Source of the DNA: Lysobacter sp. FW306-1B-D06B
GTDB lineage: Bacteria > Pseudomonadota > Gammaproteobacteria > Xanthomonadales > Xanthomonadaceae
Length of the DNA stretch: 64,000 nucleotides
Assembly: GCF_038446665.1 (NCBI RefSeq)
Contig: NZ_CP151802.1
Location: 1,612,001-1,676,000, forward strand
Reading direction: 5' to 3'
Part shown: piece by piece, positions 57,322 through 64,000 of the stretch
How positions within the stretch are numbered: the first letter of the stretch is position 1
How the letters are laid out: each line of letters starts with the position of its first letter
Position numbers and translations under genes: made by a program
Notes under the pieces: generated by a model
Database searches by the model: none
What the model saw: only the letters and a program-made list of their open reading frames with translations
Told to the model about the DNA's origin: nothing

Positions 57322-58439
57322 CGGTGGGTGGCATGGAGCGCGGCGCGCTTTCCGGCCACCTTCCCGTGATGTACGCGCAGGTGCTCGACGGCCTGAACGT
57401 GCGCGGGAATGGAACGTACCTGGACGGCACGTTCGGGCGTGGCGGTCATGCGCGCGGCGTGCTGGAACGACTCGGCCCCGGAGGCCGTCTGCTGCTCATG
57501 GACAAGGACCCCGAAGCGATTGCGGTGGCGATGCGCGAGTTCGCGCAGGACGCCCGCGTCGCGGTCTTCCGTGGCAGCTTCGCCGAGCTTGCGCAGTGGA
57601 ACGAAACCGCCGCCGGTCTCGACGGCGTGCTGTTCGACCTGGGCGTGTCTTCGCCGCAGCTGGACGTCGCCGAGCGCGGTTTCAGCTTCGGCAAGGACGG
57701 CCCGCTGGATATGCGCATGGACCCCGACAGCGGCGAGAGCGCGGCGCAGTGGCTCGCGCGCGCCGAAGACCGCGAGATCGCCGACGTCCTGTGGACCTAC
57801 GGCGAGGAGCGCATGAGCCGCAAGATCGCGCGCGCCATCGTGGCCCGTCGCGACGCGCAGCCGCTGCTACGCACCGCACAGCTGGCCGATCTCATTGCCT
57901 CCGTGGTGCCGCGCGGCGACCAGAAGATCCATCCGGCCACGCGCAGCTTCCAGGCCATCCGCATCTTCATCAACCGCGAACTCGTCGACCTGGAAACCGG
58001 CCTGGACGCCGCATTGGCGCGCCTGAAGCCCGGCGGCCGGCTCGCGGTGATCAGCTTCCATTCGCTGGAAGACCGCATCGTCAAGCAGTTCATCGCGCGC
58101 CACAGCAAGGCGCCGCCGGCCAACCGCCGCATGCCGGTAGAGGTGGCGTTCACGCCGGTGCTGCGCGCGATCGGTTCGGCGCAGAAGGCATACGACGAAG
58201 AAACCTCGGCCAATCCGCGGGCTCGCAGCGCGGTACTGCGCGTGGCGGAAAAGCTGGGAATCGGGAACGAGGAAGGCGCAAACGCCTCGGACGGCGTCTC
58301 CGACACGGCACAGCCGGCAACGGGCCGTGGAGACCGGCGGGAAGCGATGGCGCCCGGTGAGCCGGAACTCCGGCGATTCCGTCTTCCGCGTACCCGATTC
58401 CCGGCTGCTGTGGAGCGGCACGAGGAGGCGCGACTGTGA
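57318..58439 (+). CDS. rsmH: 16S rRNA N4-methyltransferase RsmH
   Basis: RsmH methylates N4 of C1402 in 16S rRNA. The protein has the SAM site [16 protein letters not shown], then [48 protein letters not shown] and the family end block [15 protein letters not shown] with [15 protein letters not shown]. About 50 residues follow where E. coli RsmH would end; they are low-complexity, with GGGAATCGGGA-type DNA. The GTG at 57318 gives a 4-base overlap with mraZ like the other junctions; ATG 57333 is the alternative. Confidence 0.95.
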   Translation: MTVGGMERGALSGHLPVMYAQVLDGLNVRGNGTYLDGTFGRGGHARGVLERLGPGGRLLLMDKDPEAIAVAMREFAQDARVAVFRGSFAELAQWNETAAGLDGVLFDLGVSSPQLDVAERGFSFGKDGPLDMRMDPDSGESAAQWLARAEDREIADVLWTYGEERMSRKIARAIVARRDAQPLLRTAQLADLIASVVPRGDQKIHPATRSFQAIRIFINRELVDLETGLDAALARLKPGGRLAVISFHSLEDRIVKQFIARHSKAPPANRRMPVEVAFTPVLRAIGSAQKAYDEETSANPRARSAVLRVAEKLGIGNEEGANASDGVSDTAQPATGRGDRREAMAPGEPELRRFRLPRTRFPAAVERHEEARL

Positions 58440-58705
58440 GCGTCGTGCGCCTGCTGCTGAGCGTGCTGGTGGTGGCCAACGTCGTTTCGGCGCTGGCCGT
58501 CGTGCAGGCGCGCCATGAGCACCGGCAGCTGTTCGTGCAGCTCAGCCGTCTGGAGCGTTCGCGCGACGAACTCAACATCGAGTTCGGCCGCCTCCAGCTC
58601 GAACAGGCCACCTGGGCGGAGAGCAACCGCATCGACCAGGTCGCGCGCGACCGCCTGGGCATGAAGTTCCCCGAAGGCGCCGAAACCGTGGTGATCCGTC
58701 CATGA
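58436..58705 (+). CDS. ftsL: Cell division protein FtsL
   Basis: FtsL is a bitopic protein that, with FtsB and FtsQ, activates septal wall synthesis. The 89-residue protein has one membrane helix ([21 protein letters not shown]) and a coiled-coil periplasmic part ([31 protein letters not shown]), with the common [10 protein letters not shown] end. It starts at a GTG overlapping the rsmH stop. Confidence 0.93.
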   Translation: MSVVRLLLSVLVVANVVSALAVVQARHEHRQLFVQLSRLERSRDELNIEFGRLQLEQATWAESNRIDQVARDRLGMKFPEGAETVVIRP

Positions 58706-60642
58706 ACGGCCCTTCGAAGCATTCGCGTGGCAACAAGTCCGGACGCAGCGGGCCGCTCGATGCCGTGCTCGCATTGCGTGAGAAGTTCGCCGGCGATCGC
58801 GACCGCAACGGCGGCAAGAACCGTGTGCGCGCCTCGTTCAACCTGCGCAACCGGCTTATCCTGGTGGGCGGCGCGCTGGGGCTGTGCTCGATCGCGCTGG
58901 TCGGCCGCGCGCTGGACCTGCAGGTCATCAGCAACGATTTCTATCGCCAGCAGGGCGATGCACGCTCGCTGCGCGAGATTCCGATCCCGACCTCGCGCGG
59001 CATGATCACCGACCGCAACGGCGAGCCGCTCGCCGTGTCCACGCCGGTCGAGTCGATCTGGGCCAACCCGCAGGAACTGCTGAAGAATCCCACTCGCATC
59101 CCGCAGCTGGCGAAGGCGCTGGGCGTGTCGCCCGATGCGCTGACACGCAAGCTCAGCCAGCGCTCGAGCAAGGAATTCGTTTACCTCAAGCGCCGCATCA
59201 ATCCCGACGAGGCCAAGCGCATCCTTGCCTACAAGGTGCCGGGCGTGTTCTCGCAGCGCGAGTTCCGCCGCTTCTACCCGCAGGGCGAAGCGATGGCGCA
59301 CATCCTGGGCTTCACCAACATCGACGACCTGGGACAGGAAGGCCTTGAGCTCGCGTTCGACGACTGGCTGCGCGGCAAGCCCGGCGCCAAGCGCGTGATC
59401 CGCGACGGCGCCGGCCGCATCGTCGAGAGCGTGGACCTGGTGAAGGCCGCCGAACCCGGCCGCGACCTCACCCTCACCATCGACCGCCGCATCCAGTTCC
59501 TCGCCACGCGCGAACTGCGCGGCGCGCTGGAGCGCACTGGCGCCAGCAGCGGTTCGGCCGTCGTGCTCGACATCGCCACCGGCGAAGTACTGGCCATGGC
59601 GAACCTGCCGACCTACAACCCCAATGCGCTCTCCGTCGGCAATCCCGACACGCACCGCAATCGCGCGGTGACCGACGTGATCGAGCCGGGTTCGACGATG
59701 AAGCCGCTCACCGTGGCCGCTGCGCTGGAAGCGGGGGTGATCACCCCGCACACGCGCTTCGACACCAACCCAGGCTGGATGCCGAACGGCCGGTTCCGCA
59801 CGACCGACCACCACAACTACGGCGTGCTCGACACGACGGGCGTGATCACCAAGAGCTCCAACGTCGGCGTGTCGAAGATCGTCGCCAAGCTGCCGAACCA
59901 GGAGTACTACGAGTTCCTCAAGCGCTTCGGCTACGGCCGCAAGACCAACAGCGGCTTCCCGGGCGAGTCCTCGGGCGTGCTCGCGCCGCCGTCGCGCTGG
60001 AGCGGCACGACCAAGCAGACGATGTCCTACGGCTACGGCCTGTCGGCGACACCGCTGCAAATCGCGCAGGCGTATGCGGCGCTGGGCAACGGCGGCAAGC
60101 TGATCGCGCCGACCTTCGTGAAGGGCGAACGGCACGAGCCGGTGCAGGTGCTCGATCCGGCCATCTCCGGCCAGATCATGCGCATGATGCAGACCGTGAC
60201 CGAGCCGGGCGGCACCGCCACGCAGGCGGCGATCCTGGGCTACCACGTCGCCGGCAAGACCGGCACGGCGCGTAAGTTCAACGAATTCGGCGGCTACTCG
60301 CGCCGCTACGTGTCGTTCTTCGCCGGCGTGGTGCCGGTGAACAATCCGCGCTTCTCGATGGTGGTGGTGGTCAACGATCCGGATCCGGCGAAGGGTTACT
60401 TCGGCGGCTTCGTGTCGGGCCCGGTCTTCAAGAGCGTCATGGAAGGCGCGCTGCGTCTGATGGACGTCGCCCCGGACGACATCGACACCTGGATGGCCGC
60501 GCAGGCCGAAGCCGAGGCCAAGCGCGCCAAGGCCAACGGCGGCAAGCCGACCGGCGCCGTGCTGCCCGCACCGGTCCATGCCTCCGCCGCCGCACTGCCG
60601 TTGCCCACCGGCATGGTGAGCCAGCCGGGAGGTGCGCGATGA
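58702..60642 (+). CDS. ftsI: Septal peptidoglycan transpeptidase FtsI (PBP3)
   Basis: FtsI is the class B penicillin-binding protein that cross-links septal wall. The 646-residue protein has a cytoplasmic tail, a membrane helix ([19 protein letters not shown]), a pedestal domain ([14 protein letters not shown]) and the transpeptidase with STMK (about 331), SSN (about 385) and KTGT (about 519). A low-complexity C-terminal tail rich in Ala and Pro is longer than in E. coli FtsI. It overlaps ftsL and murE. Confidence 0.97.
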   Translation: MNGPSKHSRGNKSGRSGPLDAVLALREKFAGDRDRNGGKNRVRASFNLRNRLILVGGALGLCSIALVGRALDLQVISNDFYRQQGDARSLREIPIPTSRGMITDRNGEPLAVSTPVESIWANPQELLKNPTRIPQLAKALGVSPDALTRKLSQRSSKEFVYLKRRINPDEAKRILAYKVPGVFSQREFRRFYPQGEAMAHILGFTNIDDLGQEGLELAFDDWLRGKPGAKRVIRDGAGRIVESVDLVKAAEPGRDLTLTIDRRIQFLATRELRGALERTGASSGSAVVLDIATGEVLAMANLPTYNPNALSVGNPDTHRNRAVTDVIEPGSTMKPLTVAAALEAGVITPHTRFDTNPGWMPNGRFRTTDHHNYGVLDTTGVITKSSNVGVSKIVAKLPNQEYYEFLKRFGYGRKTNSGFPGESSGVLAPPSRWSGTTKQTMSYGYGLSATPLQIAQAYAALGNGGKLIAPTFVKGERHEPVQVLDPAISGQIMRMMQTVTEPGGTATQAAILGYHVAGKTGTARKFNEFGGYSRRYVSFFAGVVPVNNPRFSMVVVVNDPDPAKGYFGGFVSGPVFKSVMEGALRLMDVAPDDIDTWMAAQAEAEAKRAKANGGKPTGAVLPAPVHASAAALPLPTGMVSQPGGAR

Positions 60643-62111
60643 GCCGCCTCATGCCGCTGGCCGAACTGTTGCCCGACGTGGACGGCATTCCGCCGGAGCT
60701 GGTCATCACCGGGCTCGTGCTCGACAGCCGTGCGGTGCGACCGGGCAACGCATTCGTCGCGATCGCCGGCTTCGGCGCGCACGGCCTGCGCTTCGTCGAG
60801 CAGGCGCGCGCGGCCGGTGCCGCCGCGATCCTGTTCGAGCCGCCTGCGCCGGACGACCTGCCCGCGCCGCACGACGCCATCGCCGTGCCCGGGCTGCGTG
60901 AGCGCCTGGGCGAGATGGGCGACCGCTTCCACGGCCGCGCCACCGAGGCGATGACCGTGGTCGGCGTGACCGGCACCAACGGCAAGACCTCCACCGTGCA
61001 GCTGCTCACGCAGGCATGGAACGTGCGCGGCATCGTCAGCGGCAGCGTGGGCACGCTCGGCGCCGGCCTGTATGGCCAGGTCGTTCCGACCGGTTTCACC
61101 ACGCCGCTGGTGCTGCAGACGCATGAGCTGCTCGCGCAGATGCACGACGACGGCGCGCAGGCCATCGCGATGGAAGCCAGCTCGCACGCGCTCGACCAGG
61201 GCCGCGTGGACGGCGTGCATTTCGACGTGGCGGTGTTCACCAACCTCACGCGCGATCACCTCGATTACCACGGCGACATGGCGACCTACGGCGCCGCCAA
61301 GGCGCGCCTGTTCGCGTGGCCGGGGTTGAAGGCCGCGGTGATCAACCTCGACGACGCATTCGGGCGCGAGCTGATCGGCACGCTGCCGGCCGGCGTGCGC
61401 GCGATCGGCGTGAGCTCGCGCGACGACGCGGCGGCGACGCTGCGCGCGCACAACCTGCGCTTCGACAACGCCGGCATCGGCTTCGACCTGGTCGTCGACG
61501 GCGAAACGCATGCGGTGCAGTCGCCGCTGCTGGGCCGCTTCAACGTCGACAACCTGCTGGCGGTCGCGGGCGTGCTGCTGGCGCTCGGCGATGCGCCGGC
61601 GCAGGTCGCCGACACGCTGTCCTTGCTGCGGCCGATCCACGGACGCATGAACCGCCTCGGCGGCGACGGCGTCGCACCGCTGGTGGTGATCGACTACGCG
61701 CACACGCCCGACGCGCTGGAACAGGCGCTGTCTTCGCTGCGAGGCCATGTGCAGGCCCGGCTGATCTGCGTGTTCGGCTGCGGCGGCGACCGTGATCGCG
61801 GCAAGCGTCCGCAGATGGCCGCCATTGCCGAGCAGCATGCCGACGTGGTGATCGTCACCGACGACAACCCGCGCTTCGAGGACGGCGATGCCATCGTCGC
61901 CGACATCATGGCCGGCTTCGCGCATCCGCAGCGCGTGACCGTGCAGCGCGACCGCGCTGCCGCCATCGCGCACGCGGTGGGCATGGCCGGCGCCGACGAC
62001 ATCGTGCTGGTGGCCGGCAAGGGCCACGAGCCGTACCAGGACATCCAGGGCGTGCAGCATCCCTTCGACGACACGCAGGTCGCCCGCGCGGCGCTGGAGG
62101 CACGCCAGTGA
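60639..62111 (+). CDS. murE: UDP-MurNAc-tripeptide ligase MurE (meso-DAP adding)
   Basis: MurE adds meso-diaminopimelate to UDP-MurNAc-Ala-Glu. The 490-residue protein has the ATP loop [10 protein letters not shown] (about 109-118), [28 protein letters not shown] and DDNPR (about 408), the motif that marks meso-DAP specificity, and GKGHEPYQ. It overlaps ftsI by 4 bases and murF by 4 bases. Confidence 0.97.
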   Translation: MSRLMPLAELLPDVDGIPPELVITGLVLDSRAVRPGNAFVAIAGFGAHGLRFVEQARAAGAAAILFEPPAPDDLPAPHDAIAVPGLRERLGEMGDRFHGRATEAMTVVGVTGTNGKTSTVQLLTQAWNVRGIVSGSVGTLGAGLYGQVVPTGFTTPLVLQTHELLAQMHDDGAQAIAMEASSHALDQGRVDGVHFDVAVFTNLTRDHLDYHGDMATYGAAKARLFAWPGLKAAVINLDDAFGRELIGTLPAGVRAIGVSSRDDAAATLRAHNLRFDNAGIGFDLVVDGETHAVQSPLLGRFNVDNLLAVAGVLLALGDAPAQVADTLSLLRPIHGRMNRLGGDGVAPLVVIDYAHTPDALEQALSSLRGHVQARLICVFGCGGDRDRGKRPQMAAIAEQHADVVIVTDDNPRFEDGDAIVADIMAGFAHPQRVTVQRDRAAAIAHAVGMAGADDIVLVAGKGHEPYQDIQGVQHPFDDTQVARAALEARQ

Positions 62112-63496
62112 AGCCGCGTCGCCTGTCCGAGATCGCGCGCATGACCCGCGGCCGCCTGGTCGGTGAGGACCGCGTGGTCGACGCCATCGCCACCGACACC
62201 CGCGCGCTGCCGAAGCAGGGCGCAGCGCTGTTCGTCGCACTCAAGGGCGAGCGCTTCGACGGCCACGACCACGTCGCCAAGGCCGCGCAGGCCGGTGTCG
62301 CCGCGGCGCTGGTATCGCGCGACGTGGATGCGCCCGTTGCGCAGATCGTCGTCGCCGACACCGAGCGGGCGCTGGCCGACTTTGCCGCCGCCGTGCATCG
62401 CGAACGGCTTTCGGAAGGTAACGCGCAGAAGGTCGTGGCGATCACCGGCAGCAACGGCAAGACCAGCGTGAAGGCGCTGACGCTGTCGATCCTGCAGCGC
62501 GTCGGCGTCACCTACGCCACGCCGGGCAATCGCAACAACGAGATCGGCCTGCCGCTGGCGGTCATCGACGCACCCGAAGGCGTGCAATTCGCGATCTACG
62601 AGATGGGCGCCGGCAAGCCGGGCGACATCGCGTACCTCACCGACATCGCGCGTCCGGACGTGTCGATCGTCAACAACATCGCGCCCGGCCACCTGGAACG
62701 CATGGGCAGCCTGCTCGGCGTGGCCGACACCAAGGCGGCGATCTACGACGCGCTGCCGGCGGACGGCGTCGCGGTCATCAACGCCGACGACGCATTCGCG
62801 CCGTACTTCGCCGAGCGCGCGCACGGCCGGCGCCTGCTGCGCTTCGGGCTGGAAGCGAGCGCCGACATCACCGCGCGCAACATCGAAGCGCTGGCCGACG
62901 GCTCGCGCTTCCTGCTCGTGACGCCCCAGGGCGAAGCGGCGATCGCGCTCGCACTGCCGGGCCGCCACAACGTAAGCAACGCACTCGCGGCGGCAGGTCT
63001 GGCGCTGAGCGCAGGCGCTTCGCTGGAGGCGGTGGCCGAAGGGCTCAACGCCGCGCGTCCGGTCGCCGGCCGGCTGATCTCGCACCGCCTCGAAAACGGC
63101 GCGGTGATCATCGACGACAGCTACAACGCCAATCCCGGCTCGCTCGCCGCGGCCATCGACACGCTCGCCGCGGGCGGCGGTGAGTCGTGGCTGGTGCTGG
63201 GCGACATGCGCGAACTCGGCGCCGACGCCGAGGCGATGCACGCCGAGGCAGGTCGCCGCGCCAAGGGCGCCGGCATCCGCCGTCTCTACACGCTCGGGCT
63301 GTACAGCGCCGCCGCATCGGCCGCGTTCGGCGAGGGCGCCAGGCATTTCGAAACGCACACCGCGCTGGCGCAGGCGCTCGGCAACGAGCTGCACGACGGC
63401 GTGCGCGTGCTGGTCAAGGGTTCGCGCGGAAGCGCGATGGACAGGATCGTGGCCGCGCTCGTGGGCCCGCAAGAAGGGGAACCCCATGCTGCTTGA
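62108..63496 (+). CDS. murF: UDP-MurNAc-tripeptide--D-Ala-D-Ala ligase MurF
   Basis: MurF adds D-Ala-D-Ala to complete the cytoplasmic precursor. The 462-residue protein has [13 protein letters not shown] (about 112-124), [24 protein letters not shown] and [15 protein letters not shown]. It starts at a GTG overlapping the murE stop and ends inside the beginning of mraY (11-base overlap). Confidence 0.97.
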   Translation: MKPRRLSEIARMTRGRLVGEDRVVDAIATDTRALPKQGAALFVALKGERFDGHDHVAKAAQAGVAAALVSRDVDAPVAQIVVADTERALADFAAAVHRERLSEGNAQKVVAITGSNGKTSVKALTLSILQRVGVTYATPGNRNNEIGLPLAVIDAPEGVQFAIYEMGAGKPGDIAYLTDIARPDVSIVNNIAPGHLERMGSLLGVADTKAAIYDALPADGVAVINADDAFAPYFAERAHGRRLLRFGLEASADITARNIEALADGSRFLLVTPQGEAAIALALPGRHNVSNALAAAGLALSAGASLEAVAEGLNAARPVAGRLISHRLENGAVIIDDSYNANPGSLAAAIDTLAAGGGESWLVLGDMRELGADAEAMHAEAGRRAKGAGIRRLYTLGLYSAAASAAFGEGARHFETHTALAQALGNELHDGVRVLVKGSRGSAMDRIVAALVGPQEGEPHAA

Positions 63497-64000
63497 ACTC
63501 ACGCGTTGGCTTGAACAACTGCAGAGCCTGTTCGGTCTGTTCGGGTATCTCACCTTCCGCGGCATCCTCAGCGCGCTCACCGCGCTTGCGCTGTCGCTGT
63601 GGTGGGGGCCGGCGGTGATCCGCAAGCTCGGCCAGCTCAAGGGCGGCCAGCCGATCCGCAAGGACGGCCCGCAGTCGCACTTCTCCAAGGCCGGCACGCC
63701 GACCATGGGCGGCGCGCTGATCCTGCTCACGGTGATGGCTTCGGTCCTGCTGTGGGGCGACCTGCGCAACAAGTACGTTTGGATCGTGCTGCTGGTAATG
63801 CTCGCCTTCGGCGCTATCGGCTGGTACGACGACTGGATCAAGATCGTCCGCCGCGATCCCAACGGCCTGAAGTCGCGCTGGAAGTACCTGCTGCAGTCGA
63901 TCTTCGGCCTCGGCGCCGGCCTGTACCTGTGGTTCTTCGCCGACGTGCCGGCGGCGACGACCTTCTACGTGCCGTTCTTCAAGTCGATCGCGCTGCCGCT
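63486..64000 (+). CDS. mraY: Phospho-MurNAc-pentapeptide transferase MraY, N-terminal part
   Basis: MraY moves the MurNAc-pentapeptide to undecaprenyl phosphate, forming lipid I. The first 171 codons are present; the gene continues past the right edge. The family features are an N-terminal helix, [23 protein letters not shown], then [12 protein letters not shown] (the DDxxK-like Asp pair of the active site) and [15 protein letters not shown]. The ATG at 63486 overlaps the murF stop. Confidence 0.96.
   Translation, partial: MLLELTRWLEQLQSLFGLFGYLTFRGILSALTALALSLWWGPAVIRKLGQLKGGQPIRKDGPQSHFSKAGTPTMGGALILLTVMASVLLWGDLRNKYVWIVLLVMLAFGAIGWYDDWIKIVRRDPNGLKSRWKYLLQSIFGLGAGLYLWFFADVPAATTFYVPFFKSIALP

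Overview
The window is a 64 kb piece of a high-GC gammaproteobacterial chromosome, most like Xanthomonadaceae (Lysobacter or Luteimonas type). The grounds are the xps-type type II secretion gene order (E F G H I J K L M N D), the style of the encoded proteins, GC-rich third codon positions and abundant short palindromic intergenic repeats. There is no prophage, no plasmid gene and no CRISPR array. Almost all of it is dense core-genome coding, and the unusual material lies in the spaces between genes.

Layout. 1-3255: start of proS, a DUF4124 protein, pssA, a small gene I read as a divergent holD (DNA polymerase III psi), rimI and a secreted protein. 3383-8249 (minus strand): pepA-holC-valS. 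8553-12272: lptF-lptG, an RDD membrane protein and xerD, followed by a 118-bp tandem repeat array. 13131-18804: a lipid-anchored DsbC-like isomerase, purL and a TPR protein. 18987-32200: a complete xps-type secretion operon, interrupted after gspE by a GIY-YIG gene bounded by inverted REP palindromes, and ending in two translationally coupled glycosyltransferases. 32205-42638: a purine-type permease, a DUF1800/DUF1501 export pair, pyrF, ettA, an LpxO-like hydroxylase and glyA.

42738-49730 is the riboflavin/thiamin region: nrdR, ribD, a methyltransferase, an FMN riboswitch with a terminator, ribE, a RibB with a degenerate GTP-cyclohydrolase domain, ribH, nusB, thiL and a small membrane protein. 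49738-52656 (minus) holds a DUF4349 lipoprotein, a YdjM-like membrane protein and an FAD-linked oxidase. 52784-55425 is the conserved yraN-lppC/rsmI group. Then come rnpB (RNase P RNA), with related repeats on both sides, and the start of the division and cell wall cluster mraZ-rsmH-ftsL-ftsI-murE-murF-mraY, which runs off the right edge.

How the genes work together. Most neighbours overlap by 1-17 bases (ATGA, GTGA or TGATG junctions), so the secretion, riboflavin and division genes are probably translated as coupled units. Four kinds of repeat sit between genes: REP palindromes with an ATTCCCGC/GCGGGAAT core, GGGATTC heptamers, a 118-bp element and a 155-bp element around rnpB. No transposase is visible in the window. 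The best candidates for something undescribed are the REP-bounded GIY-YIG cassette, the 118-bp element whose two loci both begin exactly at a stop codon, and the repeat-flanked rnpB.
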